Assembly: GCA_049317725.1 (NCBI GenBank)
Contig: JBMOHS010000092.1
Span: forward strand, 1 to 16,228
Source of the DNA: CAIOZW01 sp049317725
Lineage (GTDB): Bacteria; Acidobacteriota; Blastocatellia; RBC074
Reading direction: 5' to 3'
DNA length: 16,228 bases
A program made the translations under genes and the position numbers. Under the pieces are notes generated by a model that was not told the DNA's origin, did no database searches, and saw nothing but the letters and a program-made list of their open reading frames with translations. Below, piece by piece: positions 1-6,092 of the stretch; position 1 is the first letter of the stretch, and each line of letters starts with the position of its first letter.

Positions 1-26
1 TGCCCCAGTCTCGCTGGAGCAAAGAT

Positions 27-49
27 GGGGCAACCACAAGGGTTGCCCC
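27..49. repeat. Short palindromic intergenic repeat (hairpin)
   Basis: Perfect inverted repeat: GGGGCAACC at 27-35 and GGTTGCCCC at 41-49, separated by 5 nt (acaag). It is followed by CTACAA. The composition resembles short palindromic elements dispersed between genes in many bacterial genomes, which is recalled knowledge and not checked here. The rest of 1-236 holds no credible gene. It contains two GC-rich fragments starting GACGCCGG (near 91 and 200) that look like further intergenic repeat material. It could also be a transcription terminator for a gene left of the window, but no T-run follows. Confidence 0.6.
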
Positions 50-235
50 TACAACACACACTGGCCGTGTTGAAACGATTCCCCCTCTGGGACGCCGGCT
101 GGCAGGTCGTCCTCTTGGGAACAGATTGTCCAAAGACCTGGGCATTCTGTTGGAGGGTGATTCTGCAAAATGGACGTACGAATGAATCTGTGGAAGGAGG
201 ACGCCGGACAGCCGGCCTGAAGCATTGGCTTAAAA

Positions 236-311
<76 letters not shown>

Positions 312-322
312 GAAGAATGATC

Positions 323-350
323 ATTATACACGACGCGGTCCGCAGATCAA
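323..350 (-). promoter_or_regulatory. Sigma-70-type promoter of tRNA-Pro
   Basis: On the minus strand, TTGATC (350-345) and a perfect TATAAT (328-323) are separated by 16 bp. The predicted start lies about 6-7 nt downstream of the -10, near position 316, a few bases before the mature tRNA 5' end at 310. A strong promoter just upstream of a single tRNA gene is what would be expected. It also implies that the tRNA is transcribed independently of the pirin operon upstream. Confidence 0.75.
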
Positions 351-389
351 TCACTGCTTTTCCTGCGTCCGCAGTTTTTGCACGCCGGG

Positions 390-1085
390 CTAGGGCAGAT
401 CGATGTAGAGCAGCTCACTCGCCTGCTCCCCGACGATCGTCAGGGCCCCGGACTCTGTGATCCGCGCCTGATCGCCCGCGGCGAGCCGCTCCCCGTTGAC
501 TCGTGCCTCCCCCTCAATCAGGTAGAGGTACCCGCGCCGCCCTGGGTCGACCTTCGTCTCGACCGCGTCCCCTGGCCGCAGGTGGCCGACGTAGAAGGTC
601 GTCTCCTGATGGACGTGGACCGCTCCCGGATGGCCCTGCCCCGAGGCGATCGGCAGCAACCGCCCAGTTCGCTGCTCGCGCGTGAACTGCCGCTGCTCAT
701 ACGAGGGTGGCAACCCTTGCTGCGAGGGCAGCACCCACATCTGCAGGAGCCGCACCGGGGCGACCGGATCCGCATTGATCTCGGAGTGGGCAATGCCCGT
801 CCCGGCAGTCATCCGCTGCACCTCGCCCGCCTGGATCAGCCCCTCGCCCCCGGTGCTGTCCCGGTGGGCGAGCGCGCCCTCGAGGACGTACGTGACGATC
901 TCCATCTCCCGGTGGGGGTGGGTCGGAAACCCGGCCCCACCCCGAATCCAATCGTGATTGAAGACCCGCAATGGCCCAAACCGCACATTCGCCGGATCAT
1001 AGTAGTGGTCAAAACTGAAGAGCCAGTAGGCCGAGAGCCAGTCGCTCTCCAGATGATACCGATCCTGAGCCCGGATGATCTTCAT
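390..1085 (-). CDS. Pirin family protein (bicupin)
   Basis: The 231-aa product is a typical pirin / YhhW-type bicupin. The N-terminal cupin carries the metal-site signature THPHREMEI (His56, His58) and GIAHSEIN (His100, Glu102), the usual 3-His/1-Glu Fe ligand set. The second cupin (about 120-231) lacks a comparable set. Bacterial relatives include quercetin 2,3-dioxygenases and proteins of redox or stress response; the substrate here is unknown. The start is supported by AAGGAGG 4 nt before ATG, and this ribosome-binding site overlaps the doxX stop. There are 10 nt between the two genes, so they are co-transcribed with doxX and marR. No clear terminator follows. The family call is firm; the enzymatic role is open. 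Confidence 0.92.
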   Translation of the reverse strand: MKIIRAQDRYHLESDWLSAYWLFSFDHYYDPANVRFGPLRVFNHDWIRGGAGFPTHPHREMEIVTYVLEGALAHRDSTGGEGLIQAGEVQRMTAGTGIAHSEINADPVAPVRLLQMWVLPSQQGLPPSYEQRQFTREQRTGRLLPIASGQGHPGAVHVHQETTFYVGHLRPGDAVETKVDPGRRGYLYLIEGEARVNGERLAAGDQARITESGALTIVGEQASELLYIDLP

Positions 1086-1095
1086 CTCTCCTCCT

Positions 1096-1572
1096 TCAGC
1101 GACGCTTGGTCAGGAGTCCGTCGATCGACCAGCTCCCGCCGCCCCGCACCATCAAGACCACCCCCAATGCCACCATGAGGAGGTGATACTCAAACCCTTC
1201 GCCGGCCGCTTGGCCGCCCCAGTTCATGAAGAACCCGTTCTGCCAGTGGACCAGCCCAATCGCGCCCACCATGATCAAGGTCAAGCTGAAGGCGCAGAAC
1301 CGCGTCAGGAGTCCCAGGATCAACGCCAAGGCCCCGAGCGACTCTCCGATGATCACCAGAAACGCCACCACCGCCGGCATCCCCATCCCCGTCAAGAACT
1401 CCATCGTCCCCACAAACCCATATCCCCCAAACCATCCCAACAACTTCTGCGCGCCGTGCGGAAACATGACGCCACCCAAGGCGATCCGCAACAAGGCCGG
1501 CACCCAATCCTCTGTCGTTCCCAAAAATTGCTTGACCATCTTCTCTTCTCTTTCCTTTCCTTCCCCGTCCAT
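1096..1572 (-). CDS. DoxX family membrane protein
   Basis: The product has 158 aa from this start. It shows four hydrophobic segments and the family hallmarks RIALGGVMFPHGAQKLLGWF near the first membrane helix and GESLGALALILGLLTR around the second and third. DoxX proteins are small inner-membrane proteins linked to thiol/redox stress and often found beside pirin, MarR or thiosulfate-oxidation genes. The molecular activity is not settled. The start is ambiguous. ATG 1572 has GAGG 4 nt upstream. ATG 1539 (MVKQFLG...) lies in a purine-rich stretch and better matches where family homology usually begins, giving 147 aa. The gene sits 27 nt after marR (60 nt from the later start) and 10 nt before the pirin gene, which indicates a three-gene operon. 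Confidence 0.88.
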   Translation of the reverse strand: MDGEGKEREEKMVKQFLGTTEDWVPALLRIALGGVMFPHGAQKLLGWFGGYGFVGTMEFLTGMGMPAVVAFLVIIGESLGALALILGLLTRFCAFSLTLIMVGAIGLVHWQNGFFMNWGGQAAGEGFEYHLLMVALGVVLMVRGGGSWSIDGLLTKRR

Positions 1573-1599
1573 CGAACCTCTTGTTCGTCAGGGACTCTC

Positions 1600-2055
1600 T
1601 TACTTCTGATTCACCAACAGCTTCTCCAACAGTTCAAGGAGCAGCTCCTGCTCCTCCTCCGTCAATCCTCCCAGGGTCTGCTCGGCAAAGCCAATCACCA
1701 CGCCTGAGGTCTCTTCCAGAAAGTCCATCCCCGCAGGCGTCAATTCGACCCACTTCACCCGGCGATCCTTTCCCCCCTCCCGCCGGACCAACCCGAGGGC
1801 CTCCAGATGGTCGACGACCTTGGTCACGTTCGCCCGCGAGGAGAGCATCCGACGTCCAATCTCGACTTGCTGGATCGGCTCCCCTGCCCCATTCAAGATC
1901 CGCAGCACGTTGTAGTGGTTGTCCGTCAGCTCCCAGCGATGAAACCACTCGTCCGACTGCCGCCAGAGACGATCCCCCACCCGCATCAGGCGGATCAATG
2001 CCTGCTCGGCGACTGACTTCGGGATGATCACGCGTCTCTTCTTCACGGCTGCCAT
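1600..2055 (-). CDS. MarR family transcriptional regulator
   Basis: The 151-aa product has the MarR winged-helix layout. It has an N-terminal dimerisation helix, then LTDNHYNVLRIL, the recognition helix SSRANVTKVVDHLE (about 73-86), and the wing GGKDRRVKWVELT. A C-terminal Leu/Glu-rich helix (LTEEEQELLLELLEKLL) completes the dimer interface. There are no cysteines, so an OhrR-type thiol switch is unlikely; small-molecule binding is more plausible. I chose ATG 2055 over the upstream ATG at 2073 because GGGGAGGA lies 5-6 nt before it, while 2073 would place that ribosome-binding site inside the gene. It leads the doxX/pirin operon and diverges from the dehydratase gene. Inverted repeats in the spacer are likely operators, so autoregulation is inferred. 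Confidence 0.92.
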   Translation of the reverse strand: MAAVKKRRVIIPKSVAEQALIRLMRVGDRLWRQSDEWFHRWELTDNHYNVLRILNGAGEPIQQVEIGRRMLSSRANVTKVVDHLEALGLVRREGGKDRRVKWVELTPAGMDFLEETSGVVIGFAEQTLGGLTEEEQELLLELLEKLLVNQK

Positions 2056-2082
2056 CCTAGTCCTCCCCACCAAAACTTGTCA

Positions 2083-2127
2083 AGGAAGAAACTGCTTCCT
2101 GAGAAACAATCTTTCGGAAGAAGATTG
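2083..2127. promoter_or_regulatory. Two inverted repeats, candidate MarR operators
   Basis: The 184-bp spacer between marR and the divergent dehydratase gene contains two adjacent perfect dyads. The first is AGGAAG-6 nt-CTTCCT at 2083-2100; the second is CAATCTT-7 nt-AAGATTG at 2107-2127. They start 28 and 52 bp upstream of the marR start codon. Size (18 and 21 bp) and position fit MarR-family operators, which are dyads overlapping the regulator's own promoter. Binding is inferred. I could not assign convincing -10/-35 boxes for either gene. Confidence 0.5.
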
Positions 2128-2239
2128 GAACGAGAATCATCAGCCGGGCTTCACCAGAAGGAGAGGGGAGAGTATGCTGCGGGAAAGATCGTGGGGGGAG
2201 GACCCCAGGTAAGCATCCGGAACAAAGGAGTGAGACGAG

Positions 2240-3967
2240 ATGGGACAGGATGGGAAGCGACGATTGCGCAGTCGGGACTGGTTTGAGCCGCTCGACAAGA
2301 GTGGGTTCATCCACCGGAGTTGGATGAAGAATCAGGGTTATCCGGATCACGTCTTCGACGGGCGGCCCGTGATTGGGATCTGCAACACGTGGTCGGAGTT
2401 GACGCCGTGCAATGGGCACTTTCGGCAGTTGGCCGAGCACGTGCGGCGGGGGATCTACGAGGCGGGCGGGTTTCCGTTGGAGTTCCCGGTGATGTCGCTG
2501 GGGGAGAACCTCATGCGGCCGACGGCGATGCTCTTCCGGAATTTGGCGAGCATGGACGTCGAGGAGACGATCCGGGCGAACCCGCTCGACGGGGTGGTGC
2601 TGCTGGTTGGGTGCGACAAGACGACGCCGGCGTGCCTGATGGGAGCGGCGAGCTGTGATCTGCCGACGCTGGCGATCTCAGGGGGGGCGATGCTCAACGG
2701 GAAGTTCCGTGGGACAGAGATTGGCTCGGGAACGAACGTCTGGAAGTTCAGCGAGGAGGTGCGAAGCGGGGCGATGCCGCTCTGTGATTTCCAGGAGGCG
2801 GAGAGCTGCATGAGCCGCTCGGCGGGCCACTGCATGACGATGGGGACGGCCTCAACGATGGCGAGCATTGTCGAGGCGCTCGGGGTCGGGATGCCGATGA
2901 ATGCGGCGATTCCCGCGGTCGATGCGCGACGCAATGCCCTGGCGCATCAGGCGGGTCGGCGAATCGTCGAGATGGTTCATGAGGATCTGCGCCTCTCGCA
3001 GATCCTGACGCGCGAGGCGTTCGAGAACGCGGTCCGTGTCGTCGGAGCCATCGGCGGCTCGACCAACTCGGTGATCCACCTCTTGGCGATTGCCGGCCGG
3101 ATGGGGGTCGATTTTCAGCTCGCCGACTGGGACAGGCTTGGACGGGAGGTGCCGTGCCTCGTCAACCTCATGCCCTCGGGGAAGTATCTGATGGAGGACT
3201 TCTACTACGCGGGAGGAGTTCCGGCGGTCATTCGCGAGTTGGGGGACCTGATCCATCGGGAGGCCTTGACGGTCAATGGGCGGACGATCGGAGAGAATAC
3301 CGCCGAGGCCCCGTGCTGGAACCGGGAGGTGATCATGCCGTTCGACCAGCCCTTTGCCAAACAGGGAGGGATTGCCGTGCTGAGAGGCAACCTCTGCCCG
3401 AACGGAGCCGTGATCAAGCCCTCGGCGGCGACCCCCTCGCTGATGCGCCATCGTGGGAGAGCCGTCGTCTTCACCTCGATCGAGGACTTCCACGCCCGGA
3501 TCGACGATCCGGACCTCGAGGTCGACGAGACGAGTATCCTCGTCCTCCAGAACTGTGGGCCGAAAGGCTATCCTGGGATGCCCGAGGTCGGGAACATGCC
3601 GCTGCCCCCGAAGCTGCTGCGACGGGGGATCACGGATATGGTCCGGATCAGCGACGCCCGGATGAGCGGGACGGCCTATGGCACGGTCGTCCTCCACGTC
3701 GCGCCGGAGGCGGCCGCCGGGGGCCCACTCGCCCTCGTCCGCAACGGGGACTGGATTCGGCTCGATGTCGAGGCGCGGGAGTTGGAACTGGAGGTCCCGG
3801 AGGAGGAGCTCGCCCGGCGGCGTGCGGGCTGGCAACCGCCCGTCCTCCCGCATACGCGCGGGTACTACCAGCTCTACACGACGCACGTCTTGCAGGCCGA
3901 TCAGGGCGCTGATTTCGATTTTCTGGTGGGGAAGAGTGGAGTGGAGGTGACCCGGGAGTCCCATTGA
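2240..3967 (+). CDS. IlvD/Edd family sugar-acid dehydratase, L-arabinonate type
   Basis: The 575-aa product is a full-length Fe-S dehydratase. Cluster-ligand cysteines are Cys57 (TPCNGH), Cys125 (GCDKTTPACL) and Cys198 (GHCMTMGTASTM). Asp126 and Lys127 belong to the metal site, and Ser476 in DARMSGTAYGT is the expected catalytic base. The start LRSRDWF, the stretch WMKNQGYP...FDGRPVIG and the ending DFDFLVGKSG follow characterised L-arabinonate dehydratase (EC 4.2.1.25) rather than the branched-chain enzyme IlvD. The family removes water from aldonic acids to give 2-keto-3-deoxy acids, using a [2Fe-2S] cluster. ATG 2240 is preceded by AAGGAG at 9 nt. No other pentose-pathway gene is nearby, so the true substrate (arabinonate, fuconate, xylonate or galactonate) is not fixed by context. 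A hairpin follows the stop directly. Confidence 0.9.
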   Translation: MGQDGKRRLRSRDWFEPLDKSGFIHRSWMKNQGYPDHVFDGRPVIGICNTWSELTPCNGHFRQLAEHVRRGIYEAGGFPLEFPVMSLGENLMRPTAMLFRNLASMDVEETIRANPLDGVVLLVGCDKTTPACLMGAASCDLPTLAISGGAMLNGKFRGTEIGSGTNVWKFSEEVRSGAMPLCDFQEAESCMSRSAGHCMTMGTASTMASIVEALGVGMPMNAAIPAVDARRNALAHQAGRRIVEMVHEDLRLSQILTREAFENAVRVVGAIGGSTNSVIHLLAIAGRMGVDFQLADWDRLGREVPCLVNLMPSGKYLMEDFYYAGGVPAVIRELGDLIHREALTVNGRTIGENTAEAPCWNREVIMPFDQPFAKQGGIAVLRGNLCPNGAVIKPSAATPSLMRHRGRAVVFTSIEDFHARIDDPDLEVDETSILVLQNCGPKGYPGMPEVGNMPLPPKLLRRGITDMVRISDARMSGTAYGTVVLHVAPEAAAGGPLALVRNGDWIRLDVEARELELEVPEEELARRRAGWQPPVLPHTRGYYQLYTTHVLQADQGADFDFLVGKSGVEVTRESH

Positions 3968-3990
3968 GGCGAAGCGGAGGTGGCTTCGCC
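3968..3990 (+). terminator. Hairpin directly after the dehydratase stop
   Basis: GGCGAAG (3968-3974) and CTTCGCC (3984-3990) form a perfect 7-bp stem with a 9-nt loop, starting at the base after the TGA stop. No T-run follows (CTTGGTCAGG). It may protect the mRNA 3' end or act as a weak terminator; it is not a canonical intrinsic terminator. Confidence 0.35.
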
Positions 3991-4032
3991 CTTGGTCAGG
4001 ATCCCAAAAACGGGAGGCTCTGGAAGATCAGT

Positions 4033-4126
4033 CGTCTGGGGAGCTCACGGAAGTTGGGCCAGCAGATCAATTGCCAGCCAAACTTTTCCTCCTTTGATTG
4101 GCACCAAGCCCGATCGTCCCCAGACG
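4033..4126. other. Long-range inverted repeat in convergent spacer
   Basis: CGTCTGGGGA (4033-4042) and TCCCCAGACG (4117-4126) are perfect 10-bp complements enclosing 74 nt. Inside, GGAAGTT can pair with AAC-TT-TTCC across a 2-nt bulge, so the segment could fold as one extended stem. On the plus strand this would be in the 3' region of the dehydratase transcript. I do not recognise it as a known RNA family. The surrounding 3991-4261 contains no credible gene: its short open frames have no supporting start signals and no recognisable protein. Confidence 0.35.
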
Positions 4127-4261
4127 GGGCTATTATTCCAGACTCTCCCCATCTTTTCCAGACGATTGGTGACAAGTTGGATGGCCAGCCTTGGGGAAGA
4201 GCCGTTCAGCAAGGGGAGGGAGCAAGGACGGTGGTCAGTGATGCGGGAGGGCGTCAGAAAT

Positions 4262-4302
4262 AAAAAATCGCGCTACAGCCGTGGGAAGCCTGTAGCGCGA
4301 TT
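4262..4302 (-). terminator. Intrinsic terminator reading leftwards
   Basis: The arms 4266-4278 and 4290-4302 are perfect 13-bp complements (AATCGCGCTACAG and its reverse complement) with an 11-nt loop. On the minus strand the stem runs into six T residues, a textbook Rho-independent terminator. On the plus strand no T-run follows, so it is directional. It lies 267 nt beyond the stop of the nearest minus-strand gene, which has its own terminator candidate at 4531-4558. It therefore more likely ends a separate transcript. Confidence 0.75.
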
Positions 4303-4440
4303 GAAACCGTGGTTATCTTCCTCACACCTCGAATAACCACGTGACACCGACAGTGGAAGTACCACTTGGTATCTCGTTGCCCCACCTAGGTAAAGGCAAC
4401 CACTGTGCCACGTACCGAAACAGTCGGTAAGATCGCGTAA
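4262..4440 (-). ncRNA. Candidate structured non-coding RNA (unrecognised)
   Basis: Reading leftwards from about 4440, the segment contains successive perfect stems. P1 is TACCGA/TCGGTA (4429-4424 with 4418-4413). P2 is CACAGTGG-type pairing of 4400-4406 with 4350-4356, extended by CGTG/CACG (4409-4412 with 4340-4343). An inner stem pairs GTTGCC with GGCAAC (4376-4381 with 4395-4400), overlapping P2 by one base. P3 is CGTGGTTAT/ATAACCACG (4341-4333 with 4316-4308). It ends in the strong intrinsic terminator at 4262-4302. CGCGAT at 4437-4432 can also pair with ATCGCG inside the terminator arm (4301-4296), a possible switch between a closed multiloop and termination. No protein gene lies downstream in this direction. 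I found no convincing promoter, and it matches no RNA family I can recall. Confidence 0.4.
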
Positions 4441-4530
4441 TCCCTTTGTTTCTCTGTCATTTGGCGGCTTTCGACCAACGAGCAACGGCCCCCACCCTGC
4501 CCTTCCACGTATTTTTTACACGAAAGAGCC

Positions 4531-4558
4531 AAAAAGACCGGGAAAAAGTTTCCTGGTC
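4531..4558 (-). terminator. Probable terminator of the propeller gene
   Basis: About 10 nt after the TAG stop, the minus strand reads GACCAGG, a 9-nt A/T-rich loop, CCCGGTC, then TTTTT. The stem is six pairs with one A-C mismatch, so it is modest in strength, but its position and T-run suit an intrinsic terminator for the upstream minus-strand gene. From here to 4440 I see no gene; the stretch is unremarkable apart from a short A6/T6 tract near 4513. Confidence 0.5.
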
Positions 4559-4568
4559 AGGGAGAAAG

Positions 4569-5984
4569 CTACCTGGTCTTCGCGTTCGTGAGGCGAAAGA
4601 GGTGCTGGGAAGTCCGCAGGAAGAGGCTCCCCTGGGCGATCGCGGGGGTCGCCATGCACATTTCGCCGAGCGAGTTCTTGGCGAGCAGTCGATATTCCCG
4701 ACCAGCCTCGATGACATAAGTATCGCCGTCTTCACTGAGGCAGAAGATCTTGCCGTTGTAGGCCCAGGGGGAAGAGGTGAAGGCGCCCGCTTCGACGTTG
4801 ATGCGCTGTTTGCCATAGACCTCTTGACCAGTGCGGGCATCGTGAGCCGTGAAGAAGCCGCGATCGAGGAGGGTGTAATAAAGATCGCCGTAGACGAGCG
4901 GGGAGGGGTTGTAGGGGCCGGCCTGGCGCTGGTACCAGGCGATGAAGGAGTTGGAGGTCTCGCCCTCCTTGAGGGAGATGTCGCCGCTCGCGCCGGGTCG
5001 AATGGCATAGACGGGCCGATGTTGATCCCCGACATATCCGGACGTGAGGTAGAGAAGGCCATGGGTCGCGAAGGGGGTCGGGATGACGATTGAGGACATC
5101 CCGCGCAGCTCCCAGAGGACTTTGCCATCCTTGAGGTCATAGGAGCGGACTGCCTTAGTGCCTGGCACAATCAGTTCCGTGCGACGCTCGTTGCGCCAGA
5201 CGTAGGGGGTCGCCCAGTTGGTGCCGGCTTCGCGCTCGACTCGCCAGAGCGTGCGCCCAGTGGCAGCGTCAAGGGCGAGCAGCGAAGAGGCTTCATCGTT
5301 GTCGTTGAGGAGGAAGAGCTGGTTGCCGTGGAGCACGGGAGAAGCGGCGGTCCCCCACCCAAAGCGGGTCTTGCGCGGCTCGACGGAGAGGTTCCAGAGC
5401 GGCTTGCCGGCCATATCGAAGCAGTAGAGGCCAACATTCCCGAAGAAGGCGTAGAGGCGCTTCCCATCGGTGACGGGGGTCTCCGAGGCGTAGCTGTTCT
5501 TGAGGTGGCGGGAGGACTTGACCGGACCACGCGCCGCTTCGCGCTCCCACCGCACGCGCCCTGTCCGCCGATCGACCGCATAGACCACCCAGCGATGCTC
5601 TTCTTTGGGAAGGTCGTAGCGCTCACCCCCGAAGTAGAGCCCCTTCTTCGGACTCTCGACGGATCCTTCGGTGATGACGGTGGTGAGGAAGACTTGATCG
5701 CCCCAGACGATCGGAGAGGACCAACCCATCCCGGGAATCGGTGTTTTCCAGGCGACGTTCTGGGTCGGACTCCACGTCTCTGGCAGGTTGGCATCTTCGG
5801 CGGCTACGCCCGTCGAGTCCGGTCCCCGAAACTGTGGCCAATGATCATTCCCGCCGCTCGCCGCACTTCCAGGCCAAGAGATCGGAAATGAAAGGGGGAG
5901 AGCCAAGCCCCAGGCCGCCATCAAGGCGAGACTGACGGCCATGAGGGTGCTCATCCATCGAACGCGTCTCGGCTGGGTCGACAT
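4569..5984 (-). CDS. Secreted PQQ-like beta-propeller repeat protein
   Basis: The 471-aa product begins with a basic n-region and a hydrophobic stretch (about residues 10-40), so it is probably exported. The mature part opens with HWPQFRGPDSTGV, the signature of a large family of secreted PQQ-like propellers. It continues with repeated blades of the form ...YAVDRRTGRVRWE..., LLALDAATGRTLWR, SYDLKDGKVLWE and TAHDARTGQEVYG. These are the tryptophan-docking motifs of 8-bladed PQQ/WD40-like propellers. PQQ ligands and a cytochrome domain are not evident, so an enzyme role is not supported; a binding or scaffold role is possible. ATG 5984 is chosen over 5990 because GAAGGAG lies 6 nt before it and would abut 5990. 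It follows gpmA but is separated by two hairpins, so separate transcription is plausible. Confidence 0.85.
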   Translation of the reverse strand: MSTQPRRVRWMSTLMAVSLALMAAWGLALPLSFPISWPGSAASGGNDHWPQFRGPDSTGVAAEDANLPETWSPTQNVAWKTPIPGMGWSSPIVWGDQVFLTTVITEGSVESPKKGLYFGGERYDLPKEEHRWVVYAVDRRTGRVRWEREAARGPVKSSRHLKNSYASETPVTDGKRLYAFFGNVGLYCFDMAGKPLWNLSVEPRKTRFGWGTAASPVLHGNQLFLLNDNDEASSLLALDAATGRTLWRVEREAGTNWATPYVWRNERRTELIVPGTKAVRSYDLKDGKVLWELRGMSSIVIPTPFATHGLLYLTSGYVGDQHRPVYAIRPGASGDISLKEGETSNSFIAWYQRQAGPYNPSPLVYGDLYYTLLDRGFFTAHDARTGQEVYGKQRINVEAGAFTSSPWAYNGKIFCLSEDGDTYVIEAGREYRLLAKNSLGEMCMATPAIAQGSLFLRTSQHLFRLTNAKTR

Positions 5985-6010
5985 GATCATCTCCTTCGCG
6001 GAAAAGCCGT

Positions 6011-6048
6011 GGCCCCACCGGATCCGATGTCGACGGTCCGCTGGGGCC
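6011..6048 (-). terminator. Strong hairpin between gpmA and the propeller gene
   Basis: GGCCCCA (6011-6017) pairs with TGGGGCC (6042-6048). The stem continues inward through CGGA/TCCG and CCG/CGG with one mismatch and one bulge, leaving a 7-nt loop, about 14 pairs in all. On the minus strand it is followed five bases later by TTTT. It could end the lpdA-gpmA transcript, or lie in the 5' leader of the propeller gene, whose ribosome-binding site is only about 15 nt further on. Confidence 0.45.
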
Positions 6049-6066
6049 CAGCGAGGGTATGGTTGG

Positions 6067-6088
6067 GGAAGGCCAGCGCGGGCCTTCC
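6067..6088 (-). terminator. Hairpin directly after gpmA stop
   Basis: GGAAGGCC (6067-6074) and GGCCTTCC (6081-6088) form a perfect 8-bp stem with a 6-nt loop (agcgcg), starting 4 nt after the gpmA TGA. There is no T-run downstream on the minus strand. With the stem at 6011-6048 it makes a two-hairpin boundary at the end of the operon. Confidence 0.4.
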
Positions 6089-6092
6089 TTGA

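Noticed and set aside
378..1178. Long plus-strand open frame opposite pirin
   Set aside because: It is an antisense shadow of a clear pirin gene, rich in Pro, Arg and His with no recognisable domain. The same applies to long plus-strand frames opposite lpdA, E2, lipA and the symporter.
2060..2083. TTGACA (minus strand, 2083-2078) as the -35 of a marR promoter
   Set aside because: The only -10-like hexamer at 17-18 bp overlaps the marR start codon, leaving no room for the ribosome-binding site that clearly precedes ATG 2055.
2240..3967. Branched-chain dihydroxy-acid dehydratase (IlvD) assignment
   Set aside because: The N-terminal LRSRDWF, WMKNQGYP and C-terminal segments follow arabinonate-type dehydratases; no ilv genes are nearby.
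4290..4307. CRISPR-repeat-like ending ATTGAAAC next to a palindromic stem
   Set aside because: Only one copy exists; no second repeat, regular spacing or cas gene is present. The stem is explained by the leftward terminator.
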